A stretch of DNA of 25,117 nucleotides from Bacteroidales bacterium M2 (lineage in GTDB: Bacteria; Bacteroidota; Bacteroidia; Bacteroidales; Muribaculaceae), in the NCBI GenBank assembly GCA_001689415.1, contig LUJM01000073.1, forward strand, positions 1 to 25,117. Reading direction: 5' to 3'. Both the position numbers and the translations under genes were made by a program. How positions within the stretch are numbered: the stretch's first letter is position 1; each line of letters opens with the position of its first letter. The notes beneath the pieces were generated by a model, which was not told the DNA's origin, made no database searches, and saw only the letters and a list, made by a program, of their open reading frames with translations. Of this stretch, positions 7,528 to 14,428 are shown piece by piece.

Positions 7528-9111
7528 TTAGATTACGTCTTTTTCGTCTGATTTGATAGGGTCAGCCTTGGGCTGAGGGGCGGGTGCGTCGGTGGTTACG
7601 CGCTCGAGCCAGCTTACCATACCGAACATAACTACCATCGAAACAAGACATACGGCAAGGAATACACCCCATGCCTGCCAGATAGGCCATTTGTTGTACA
7701 TCAGCGGGCCGATCCATAGCAGGAGGTTGCCGACTGCGGTTGCGCCGAGCCAGAGACCCTGGCAGAGACCCTGCAGATGCTTGGGCGCTACTTTTGATAC
7801 GAATGAAAGACCTAAGGGCGAGATAAATAGCTCGGCTACGGTGAGGAAGAAGTAGAGAGCGATCAGTACCCACGGGCCGGCCTTCATGGCAGCTTTTACA
7901 TCAGCGGCTTCGGCACGGAATACGTCGCCCGAAGGATAGCCCATGTAGAGGCTGTAGAGGCACAGGAAGAGGTAGGCAAGGCCTGCAAGACCCATGCCGA
8001 TTGCGATTTTCTTGGGGGTGGAGATTTCGCGGCCGCGGCGTGAAAGGGCCGAGAAGAACATCATGATAAGAGGGGTAAGTACAATCACGAAGAACGGATT
8101 GACAGCCTGCCAGATTTCAGGGGCGATAGTGTCGGTTTCTACGAAGTCGCGGGCAAAGAGCGACAGCGATGTACCGTTCTGGTGGAACGAGAACCAGAAG
8201 AAAATCACTATACCGAGCACTGCAAAGAGGGCAACCATGCGCTGCTTGATTTCCTTAGCCATGGCGCGGCGCTCTTCGGCGGTATAGGTCTGAGCCTGGG
8301 CTTTCTCGCGTGCGGCGGGAGAAGGAAGCTGGTTTTTGGTAACAAGGAATATGGTCAGAGATATCAGCATAGCTGCCACTGAGGCGATAAACGAGTAGTG
8401 GATGCCGGTATTGAATACCTCGAGGTATTTGGTGCAGAACTGCGACAGCTCAGCGCCTGCGGGAAGACCGGCAGATGTGGCTACGGCATAGAGGTTTTCC
8501 ATATTCATGTCGATAGCCGATGTTGTAGCACCGAGGAACTGGTGGCACATTTCGGGGAAATCGGCATTGTATACCATGCCGTTGGCATCGAGCCACCAGC
8601 TGCGAAGCATCGGGGCTACGAAGGGTGCGATAAGGCCGCCGATATTGATGAATACATAGAAAATCTGGAAGCCCGAGTCGCGCTGTGAGCTGTAGCGGGG
8701 ATTATCATATAGCTGGCCCACAATTGCTTGCAGGTTGCCCTTGAAGAGGCCGTTGCCAAATGCGATAAGGAAAAGTGCGCAGCAGGTCATGGTCAGAAGC
8801 CAGCCGGTATTGCCCGATTCGGCCATGATTGGTATTGCGAGTACTGCGTAGCCTGCGGTCATCACGATAAGGCCGGCGATGATGGTACCCTTGAAATTGT
8901 TGGTTTTGTCGGCTATATAACCACCCACAAGGCTGAGGATGTAGATTCCGGCATAAAAGAACGAATAGATAAGAGCGGACTCATCGCCGCTGAGGCCGAA
9001 TTTGGAGCATAGGAAAAGCACAAGGACGGCATTCATGATATAGTATCCGAAGCGTTCGCCCATGTTGCTCAATGCTGCCGGCACAAGGCCTTTGGGGTGA
9101 TTTGCAAACAT
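7528..9111 (-). CDS. POT/PTR2-family proton-dependent oligopeptide transporter
   Basis: A 527-residue MFS protein with about fourteen membrane segments, as usual for bacterial di/tripeptide transporters. It opens MFANHPKGLVPAALSNMGE, followed by the RFGYY motif; FYAGIYILSLVGGYIADK and the later FWFSFHQNGTSLSLFARD and FISPLGLSFVSKVAPKH regions are typical of POT proteins. It would import small peptides with protons across the inner membrane. The family's N-terminal ExxERFxYY motif is altered: the first glutamate position is Asn16, while Glu19 and Arg20 remain. It is a single-gene unit followed by a hairpin; no convincing promoter was found upstream. Confidence 0.9.
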   Translation of the reverse strand: MFANHPKGLVPAALSNMGERFGYYIMNAVLVLFLCSKFGLSGDESALIYSFFYAGIYILSLVGGYIADKTNNFKGTIIAGLIVMTAGYAVLAIPIMAESGNTGWLLTMTCCALFLIAFGNGLFKGNLQAIVGQLYDNPRYSSQRDSGFQIFYVFINIGGLIAPFVAPMLRSWWLDANGMVYNADFPEMCHQFLGATTSAIDMNMENLYAVATSAGLPAGAELSQFCTKYLEVFNTGIHYSFIASVAAMLISLTIFLVTKNQLPSPAAREKAQAQTYTAEERRAMAKEIKQRMVALFAVLGIVIFFWFSFHQNGTSLSLFARDFVETDTIAPEIWQAVNPFFVIVLTPLIMMFFSALSRRGREISTPKKIAIGMGLAGLAYLFLCLYSLYMGYPSGDVFRAEAADVKAAMKAGPWVLIALYFFLTVAELFISPLGLSFVSKVAPKHLQGLCQGLWLGATAVGNLLLWIGPLMYNKWPIWQAWGVFLAVCLVSMVVMFGMVSWLERVTTDAPAPQPKADPIKSDEKDVI

Positions 9112-9239
9112 AGAATTATTAAAGGTTTAAGATTTGATTTGCTAAATTAGCAAGAATTTTCGAAAAATGGGTAATATTGCTTATTAAACTTAATGCCTGA
9201 GGTGTTTTTAGCCTTAATCAGGTCGCTTTTGCAGGCCTG

Positions 9240-10304
9240 TTACTCGCCTACCAGGCGGATAATCTGTGTCGGGTTGGCGGGGTCGTTGCAGATCACTGCT
9301 ACGCGGGCGTTGAGGATGTCGCCGGGGATTTCTCCGGTGTCTACCGTTACCTTGATTACCGCTGATTTGCCCGGTTTGAGCTTGTCCTTGCTCACACTCA
9401 CGCTTACCCCGTGGTCGGAGGAGTAAACTCGGCGGATTATTAGCTCCGATTTTCCTTTGTTAGTGATTTCAACTTCGCCCGAAAGGGTCTTTTGGCCTTT
9501 GATACGACCAAAATCGATGCTGCTTTCCGACAGTTCGGCTATCGCTGCTTTATCGAGTTGTTTCGGCGTCATTTTGGTGAAGTCTTCTTCAATGAGCGCT
9601 GTCACCGGAAGGTCGAAGGCGCTTGCCGATGCTCCTGATTTTACTTGTAATGTATTGTCAACGAGGCCATAGAGAGGTGTCTTGGCGGTGTTGAAGTAGA
9701 GGATAAAGGTCATTTGCTCCCCGGCGGGCACGGCCTTGGGTACGACGTCGACCTTGATGTAGCCGGGCAGATTGGCGATTTCGGGGTATATGGTGTCGGT
9801 TGAGTGATTGTAGCCCTGCAGATTGTAGGTGCGCAGGCTGCCTTTGTTTATCGGGCCGAACATCACAGCTCCGCGAGCAAGCGACATCTTCTTGTCGACT
9901 TTGACCGGAAATCGCCCCTCGATACTGCGCTGGTTGCCTACCACTGTGCCTGACACATAGAGCTTTACCTTGGGTACATCGCCTGAAATCTCTACACCGA
10001 CATATTTGGTAAATCGTCCCGGGCGTCCTGCCGGGTCGTAGGTTACTGATATGTAGGCTGTATCGCCTGGGGCTATCGGGTCGCGCGAATATTTTGGCAC
10101 GGTGCATCCGCACGATGCACGGGCGGCGAGGATAGATACGGCTTCGTCGCCATTGTTGACGAATTTAAATACCGCCGAAACAGGGCCTAAGTCTTCGTCG
10201 AAAGCTCCGAAATTATGTCGTGTCTCAAGCCAGTCGACCGACGTGCGGGCCGATAACGACAGGCTGACGAGTGTTAGCGCTATGAGTGCGAGGATGTGTT
10301 TCAT
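9240..10304 (-). CDS. Exported DUF1573-domain protein
   Basis: A 354-residue protein with a short signal peptide (cleavage near Ser-Leu-Ser-Ala19) and Ig-like beta domains. The N-terminal domain carries the DUF1573 hallmarks: a HNFGAF start, F-x-F-x-N-N-G near 47-52, and Ser-Cys65-Gly-Cys67-Thr-Val-Pro. A second similar domain follows from about residue 265 (IDFGRIKG...VEITNKGKSELII). DUF1573 proteins are abundant in Bacteroidetes and structurally resemble ASPM/SPD-2/Hydin-type domains; their role is unknown. The gene stands alone, 128 bp upstream of the peptide transporter on the same strand. Confidence 0.85.
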   Translation of the reverse strand: MKHILALIALTLVSLSLSARTSVDWLETRHNFGAFDEDLGPVSAVFKFVNNGDEAVSILAARASCGCTVPKYSRDPIAPGDTAYISVTYDPAGRPGRFTKYVGVEISGDVPKVKLYVSGTVVGNQRSIEGRFPVKVDKKMSLARGAVMFGPINKGSLRTYNLQGYNHSTDTIYPEIANLPGYIKVDVVPKAVPAGEQMTFILYFNTAKTPLYGLVDNTLQVKSGASASAFDLPVTALIEEDFTKMTPKQLDKAAIAELSESSIDFGRIKGQKTLSGEVEITNKGKSELIIRRVYSSDHGVSVSVSKDKLKPGKSAVIKVTVDTGEIPGDILNARVAVICNDPANPTQIIRLVGE

Positions 10305-10308
10305 GCCG

Positions 10309-10338
10309 TAAAATTAACCATTTTCGGCGGAATACAAA
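10309..10338 (-). promoter_or_regulatory. Promoter-like site directly before the DUF1573 gene
   Basis: On the minus strand, a -33 TTTG (10,335-10,338) is followed after 18 bp by TAATTTTA (10,309-10,316), 7 of 8 consensus positions. It ends only 4 bp before the ATG, so this transcript would be leaderless or nearly so. Confidence 0.45.
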
Positions 10339-10385
10339 AATCAATGGTATTGAAAATTGGCGGAAACATGCGCCCGGGGCCGTGG

Positions 10386-10393
10386 TAATTTTG
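10386..10393 (+). promoter_or_regulatory. Probable -7 element of the capsid-portal operon
   Basis: A perfect TAATTTTG is located 25 bp upstream of the 40-residue ORF. No TTTG occurs at the expected 19-20 bp spacing (the nearest TTG is about 26 bp away), so the promoter is only half matched. It is the only promoter-like site seen in front of the operon. Confidence 0.4.
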
Positions 10394-10417
10394 CATTGTC
10401 AAACAAAACTAAATTTT

Positions 10418-10540
10418 ATGGAAGAAAACGAACAAAACCAAGACCCCGACAAAGGAGAGGAAATGGATGCCGGTATACCGGTGATAAGCCACATTTTCCT
10501 CGCCGATATCCGACCCGATTTCTGGGATGATATTGCATGA
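10418..10540 (+). CDS. 40-residue acidic peptide leading the capsid-portal operon
   Basis: ATG at 10,418 opens a 40-codon frame rich in Glu, Asp, Asn and Gln at the N-terminus and ending ADIRPDFWDDIA. The start is chosen because it follows the -7 element and an A-rich leader; longer versions of the same frame begin upstream of the promoter site. It lies 64 bp before the capsid-like gene on the same strand. No homology is recognised. An acidic small protein in front of a capsid gene could be a scaffold-like or decoration factor, but that is speculation, and it may simply be a leader ORF. Confidence 0.5.
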   Translation: MEENEQNQDPDKGEEMDAGIPVISHIFLADIRPDFWDDIA

Positions 10541-10604
10541 ATCTACATTGCTTCAATCGGCAATATACATAACCAAAACTAATTTCTAATCAAGTAAAAA
10601 AATC

Positions 10605-11912
10605 ATGAGTAACAATCAAGTACCCGGCACTGCCGGCGGCGTTCACATCGCCAACACACCTCTTACCACCGGCAACATCAGCAACGCCGCACCATCATTG
10701 CTTCGCAACAGCATCGACGAGCGCATCGTTAAAATCCGACCAATGTCTACCCCTATCGACCAGCTGAGCCGATGCGGCATGAGCCGTCGTGCCGGTGCTA
10801 TGACCGTGGAATACTACTCGGTCGATACCAAACAGACCGAGACCACAGTAACCGAGGACGCTGCCGGTGGCGCGGGGCGTCAGAGATCCGAAAACGTGTG
10901 GACGCATGTAATCAAGACCGGAGCCGACAATATCTTCGATATCAGCGAGACCGTGCTCGTGCCCGACGCGAAGGGCTTCGATGACGACGGCAAAGAGGCC
11001 GGGCCGCTGGTGCTATACGTTATCGGCAAGCCCGACGGCGGCGGTGTCGAAGTTGCTCCGGTCAACGGCAAAGTGGTTAGCTCTATGGGCGTAACCAAAA
11101 TTCACATGCCTGCGCTTTCGGTCGGTTATCGACTGATTCGAATGGGTCGTGCTGCGACAGAGCTGGACGTTCAGTCGCCACAGTTCTCGGCCTTGCCTCG
11201 AAAGGCGAAAAATAATTGCCAAATTTTCAAAATGCAGGTGGAGCAGAGTACTCTCGCCAAAATTGCCGACAAAGAAGTGGGCTGGAATTTCTCCGACCAG
11301 GAAGAGGCCGCCATTATCGATATGCGCCTCGGCATGGAGAAGAACTTTATCTTTGGCAGCCGTGCCAAGCTGTTCGATCCCGACAAGAACGAGCATGTAT
11401 ACTTCACCGGGGGTATCTGGGGTCAGACCGACCGCAGCTTCGAGCTGCCTGTCGAAGGCCTCACCGAAAGTCACCTTGTGCGCCTTTGCCGTGCCGCGTT
11501 TACCGGCAATAATGGCTCTAAGAGAAAGATTCTGCTCGCCGGTAGCGCCCTTATGGAGGCTCTAAGCCAGCTCGAATACTCAAAGACAATACGCTCGGGC
11601 GAGACCCGCGTGAAGTGGGGTGTCGAGTTCAAGGAGTTCGTGTCGAACTTTGGCAGTCTCTACGTGCTCCACAGCGAGGTGTTCGACCAGTGCGGTCACG
11701 AAAACGACGGCTTCATCGTCGATCCGAACTACATGACCAAATACGTCCATGTGCCGTTCCAGGCCGAGAAACTCGACCTGCGCAAGTCGGGACAGCGAAA
11801 TACCGATGCGGTGGTGCTAACCGAAGCCTCTTGCCTCGTACTACGCTATCCGCAGGCTCACCTCAAGGTAATTGGCAAAGCTGCTGCTTCCGCCACCACC
11901 GTAAGCGATTGA
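10605..11912 (+). CDS. Putative phage-type major capsid protein (DUF5309/SU10-like)
   Basis: A 435-residue soluble protein with no signal peptide. Its general pattern is that of SU10/DUF5309-like major capsid proteins: an N-terminal arm, RPMSTPIDQLSR then VEYYSVDTKQTE (about residues 45-80), a helical region with KEVGWNFSDQEEAAIIDMR and MEKNFIFGSRA (about 223-257), KRKILLAGSALMEAL (about 307-321), and a beta-rich end. The assignment rests on recalled family appearance and on the portal-like gene two ORFs downstream; it is not certain. No cleavable scaffold or protease gene is adjacent. An A-rich leader precedes the ATG. The next gene follows after 4 bp. Confidence 0.6.
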   Translation: MSNNQVPGTAGGVHIANTPLTTGNISNAAPSLLRNSIDERIVKIRPMSTPIDQLSRCGMSRRAGAMTVEYYSVDTKQTETTVTEDAAGGAGRQRSENVWTHVIKTGADNIFDISETVLVPDAKGFDDDGKEAGPLVLYVIGKPDGGGVEVAPVNGKVVSSMGVTKIHMPALSVGYRLIRMGRAATELDVQSPQFSALPRKAKNNCQIFKMQVEQSTLAKIADKEVGWNFSDQEEAAIIDMRLGMEKNFIFGSRAKLFDPDKNEHVYFTGGIWGQTDRSFELPVEGLTESHLVRLCRAAFTGNNGSKRKILLAGSALMEALSQLEYSKTIRSGETRVKWGVEFKEFVSNFGSLYVLHSEVFDQCGHENDGFIVDPNYMTKYVHVPFQAEKLDLRKSGQRNTDAVVLTEASCLVLRYPQAHLKVIGKAAASATTVSD

Positions 11913-11916
11913 AATT

Positions 11917-12453
11917 ATGAAAATAAGCCTTGACAAGGCGCAGATGCTCGAGCGCCGCCGCCTCGCCGGCGGCCTCGAGTCTTTACGAGTAGACTGCGCA
12001 ATTGAATACACCGACGGTGTTGATGTAGATAAAATGCTTCTTGCCGACCTTCGGGCAAGATATGTCGAGATGCTCGACCATGCGAACCCGACTTACCTTG
12101 TCGTTGAGAATATCGAACCGGCTAAGACCGGCAATAATCATTGTGGCGGCATTCGTGTAAAACTGCCTGATTCGTGTCGGCGAGTTTTCGACATCGAGCT
12201 TGATACATGGCACCGTCCGGTTCGGATACAGCCTTTAAGCATGTACAATGCAATCACATCGTGGCAGTACAATGATTACCGTGCGGCTACCGAACTAACC
12301 CCTGTGGCCGTATTTTCGCCCGACGGCGACATATTAGCCTGGCCCGGCGGTAAAGTTGTAAGCTTAAGGGGTATAACAGACCCTGGAGAAGATACTTATG
12401 TGCTCGACGAAAGCGGCCTCAAATTTTTGTTGAATTCCGAAGACCCGATATGA
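11917..12453 (+). CDS. Unrecognised 178-residue protein between capsid and portal genes
   Basis: A soluble, mixed-charge protein with no signal peptide, membrane segment or motif that I recognise. The N-terminal 60 residues look helical (SLDKAQMLERRRLAGGLESL, then MLLADLRARYVEMLDHA); the rest looks beta-rich. It begins 4 bp after the capsid-like gene and ends 1 bp before the portal-like gene, so translational coupling and a role in the same particle or process are likely. Head-completion, adaptor or decoration roles are possible from position alone. Confidence 0.75.
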   Translation: MKISLDKAQMLERRRLAGGLESLRVDCAIEYTDGVDVDKMLLADLRARYVEMLDHANPTYLVVENIEPAKTGNNHCGGIRVKLPDSCRRVFDIELDTWHRPVRIQPLSMYNAITSWQYNDYRAATELTPVAVFSPDGDILAWPGGKVVSLRGITDPGEDTYVLDESGLKFLLNSEDPI

Positions 12454-12454
12454 T

Positions 12455-13753
12455 ATGGAAAAAGAGATTTTGAAGCAGGCATACCGAGCCTGGAGCGCCG
12501 GAGGCGATATGCGTGTGCGCCGCAACAGGTACAAGCGATATACATATGGCGACCAGTGGTGTGATCCGGTACGAGGTAGGCGCGGCAATTATGTATCTGA
12601 GGAAGACGCCCTTATCGAGAGCGGCAAACGACCGATGATCAACAATCTCATTCGTCAGCTCGTCAAGACGGTGGTTGGCCGTTACCGTACCCGGGCGATT
12701 GAAGACGGCATCTATAAGGGCGAAATCGCGGTGCGCAACTGCCTTGCTGAGCTCGACAGCCGTTTGCTCGAGGAATTCCTCATTTCGGGTACGGCGGTGC
12801 AGCGTATCGTGCGCGAGAAGCGCTTCGGATTCGACGGCGTATGGGTCGACAATGTGGATATGCGCCGGTTTTTTGTAAACCGTTTTCGCGACCCTCGCGG
12901 CTGGGATATAAGGCTTGTCGGTCTTTTGCACGATATGACTTTCCCGGAAGTGGCGCGGCGATTTGCCGCCGGGTCGAGGGCCAAGGCCGAGCGTCTGCGC
13001 AAGCTTTTCGCATCGATCGACAGCGGCGGGTCTTTTGCAGCCGAGGCTATTGGCGAGCCCGGCGGGGATGTAGATTTTTTCTGTCCGTCTGAGGCCGGTA
13101 TGTGCCGCGTGGTAGAGGTGTGGACTCTTGATAGTTGCGCCGTTGCAGACAAAAAGTCGCCCGACAAACTGAGTGTCGACATGCGCTGGCATTGTCGTTG
13201 GATGGCCCCTGACGGTACTCTGCTGAGCGAATATAATTCGCCTTACAAGCATGGTTCTCATCCGTTTGCAATCAAGTTTTATCCGCTTACCGACGGCGAG
13301 GTGCATTCGTTTGTAGAAGATGTAATCGACCAGCAGCGCTCAATCAACCGCCTGATAGTGCTCATCGACAAGATAATGGCCACTTCGGCAAAGGGTGTGT
13401 TGCTTTTCCCTGCCGATCAAATGGTAGATAATATGACCTGGGACCAGATTACCGAGCGTTGGGCTCAGGCCGACGGTGTGATACCTATCACAGGCCGAGG
13501 CGACCACCTGCCGCAGCAGGTGATGACAAATCCGGGCGCGTCGGGCGCATATCAGTTCCTGCAGTTGCAGATGAAGCTCTTCGATGATATCGCCGGTGTC
13601 GGCGACGCGCTGTTAGGGCGGTCGACTAATACGGCAAAGGGAGCCGAGATGCTCGACTCGCAACTCAGAAACGCCACGATAGCCTTGGCTGATATTTTTG
13701 AGACCTTCATATCATTTGCCGATGAGCGCATGAGCAAGGCTTCGGATTCGTAG
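12455..13753 (+). CDS. Putative phage portal-like protein, short C-terminus
   Basis: A 432-residue protein with portal-like features: an N-terminal RNRYKRYTYGDQW segment (about 23-35) like the 'YdGdQW' of portal proteins, NNLIRQLVKTVVGRYR (about 63-78), a central beta region ending YNSPYKHGSHPFAIKFYPL, then the long helix-like SFVEDVIDQQRSINRLIVLI and a QFLQLQMKLFDDIAGVGDA region before the C-terminus. Portals form the dodecameric DNA gate of tailed-phage heads. Many portals of this type are longer, so the C-terminal clip or barrel portion may be absent or reduced; no frameshift remnant was seen after the stop. The ATG is 1 bp after the preceding gene. The assignment is by pattern and context. 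Confidence 0.6.
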   Translation: MEKEILKQAYRAWSAGGDMRVRRNRYKRYTYGDQWCDPVRGRRGNYVSEEDALIESGKRPMINNLIRQLVKTVVGRYRTRAIEDGIYKGEIAVRNCLAELDSRLLEEFLISGTAVQRIVREKRFGFDGVWVDNVDMRRFFVNRFRDPRGWDIRLVGLLHDMTFPEVARRFAAGSRAKAERLRKLFASIDSGGSFAAEAIGEPGGDVDFFCPSEAGMCRVVEVWTLDSCAVADKKSPDKLSVDMRWHCRWMAPDGTLLSEYNSPYKHGSHPFAIKFYPLTDGEVHSFVEDVIDQQRSINRLIVLIDKIMATSAKGVLLFPADQMVDNMTWDQITERWAQADGVIPITGRGDHLPQQVMTNPGASGAYQFLQLQMKLFDDIAGVGDALLGRSTNTAKGAEMLDSQLRNATIALADIFETFISFADERMSKASDS

Positions 13754-13841
13754 CACGAACTGACAGATAAATATTTTTTGAAAAAATGTAAATTAATGAA
13801 TCTTGCAATTGTTAAAGTTTCTAAAAACTAATTAGAAAATG

Positions 13842-13872
13842 TTTGATATATAGGAAATTCGGATTATCTTTG
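13842..13872 (+). promoter_or_regulatory. Near-perfect Bacteroidetes promoter for an orphan transcript
   Basis: TTTG (13,842-13,845), exactly 19 bp, then TATCTTTG (13,865-13,872): among the best promoter matches in the window. It lies about 90 bp after the portal-like stop codon and points to a region with no ORF. Confidence 0.8.
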
Positions 13873-13878
13873 CGAAGC

Positions 13879-14008
13879 AAACAGAGAGAAAGATTAGTTT
13901 TTATTACACTTTATCGATAAATCAACGCAATAGCAAAACAACCCAAATTTATAAGTGAATCATAGGTTAGGATGCAATTGCCCGCGACGGGTAGTTGCAT
14001 TTGTTTTA
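13879..14008 (+). ncRNA. Candidate small RNA of about 130 nt
   Basis: A strong promoter just upstream and an intrinsic terminator at the 3' end define a short transcription unit. It is A-rich, has no plausible ORF (the only ATG, at 13,972, is inside the terminator stem and gives 14 codons), and ends 46 bp before the convergent thioredoxin gene. I do not recognise it as tmRNA, SRP RNA, RNase P RNA or 6S RNA. The 5' end is estimated from the promoter, about 7 nt after the -7 element. Alternatives are a 3' regulatory transcript of the capsid operon or a relic promoter of a lost gene. Confidence 0.6.
13972..14008 (+). terminator. Intrinsic terminator of the candidate small RNA
   Basis: A 13-bp stem (13,972-13,984 with 13,988-14,000, including two G-U pairs and a CCCG/CGGG core), a 3-nt loop and a following TTGTTTT tract. 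Confidence 0.8.
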
Positions 14009-14054
14009 CTCTCTAATAGCGATGTGTGGAGCTAAGATTGTTTATCATACTTCT

Positions 14055-14354
14055 TTAGTTCATGAATTCCTGAAGTTTCTGCAGCATTATATTGCCGGCG
14101 AGTTCTCCGGCGTGTCGCCATACAGGAATGCCGTCGCGATAGATTATAAATGTAGGAGTTGCTTCGACACCGGCCTCCGAGGCTGTCTCTTCGTTTTTGT
14201 CGATATCGAGTTGGTATATCCGGGCATTGTCGCCTATCAGTTCGCGAAGCCGGGCTACTACAGGCATCATGTGCATGCAGTGTGAGCACCATGTGGCATA
14301 GAATTCTACCATTACCAATGGTGCCGAATTGATAAGTGAGGTGTAATCGTTCAT
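14055..14354 (-). CDS. Thioredoxin-like protein with a WCSHC active site
   Basis: A 99-residue single-domain thioredoxin fold without signal peptide, so probably cytoplasmic. The redox motif is Trp-Cys23-Ser-His-Cys26 rather than the thioredoxin WCGPC, and the cis-proline loop is ATPTF (Pro67). It would reduce or exchange protein disulphides; the Ser-His dipeptide suggests a shifted redox potential compared with classical thioredoxin. The ATG at 14,354 is preferred to a GTG at 14,390 because it directly precedes the first strand of the fold. It lies 63 bp downstream of comF on the same strand and may share its transcript. Confidence 0.85.
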   Translation of the reverse strand: MNDYTSLINSAPLVMVEFYATWCSHCMHMMPVVARLRELIGDNARIYQLDIDKNEETASEAGVEATPTFIIYRDGIPVWRHAGELAGNIMLQKLQEFMN

Positions 14355-14400
14355 GACTTTCCGTAGATTATGTTTGTGAAAAAATAACACATTCCACGGC

Positions 14401-14428
14401 GCTAAGGTTCTGCTGCCTTAGCTTTTTC
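14401..14428 (+). terminator. Hairpin with U-tract at the comF stop codon (plus-strand direction)
   Basis: A 7-bp stem GCTAAGG/CCTTAGC (14,401-14,407 and 14,416-14,422) with an 8-nt loop, followed on the plus strand by a T5 tract. It covers the comF stop codon. The U-tract is on the plus strand, so it would stop antisense readthrough rather than comF transcription. Confidence 0.35.

Noticed and set aside
12419..13306. 295-residue minus-strand frame opposite the portal-like gene
   Set aside because: Antisense shadow: the plus-strand frame has tight operon spacing and portal-like motifs, while this one has no identifiable domain.
10340..13841. Attachment-site direct repeats flanking the capsid operon, as evidence of a recent integration
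   Set aside because: Comparison by eye of the two flanks shows no shared direct repeat, tRNA gene or integrase remnant; an integration event cannot be supported.
13972..14016. A 14-codon peptide within the candidate small RNA
   Set aside because: Its start and body are inside the terminator stem and U-tract, so it is very unlikely to be translated.
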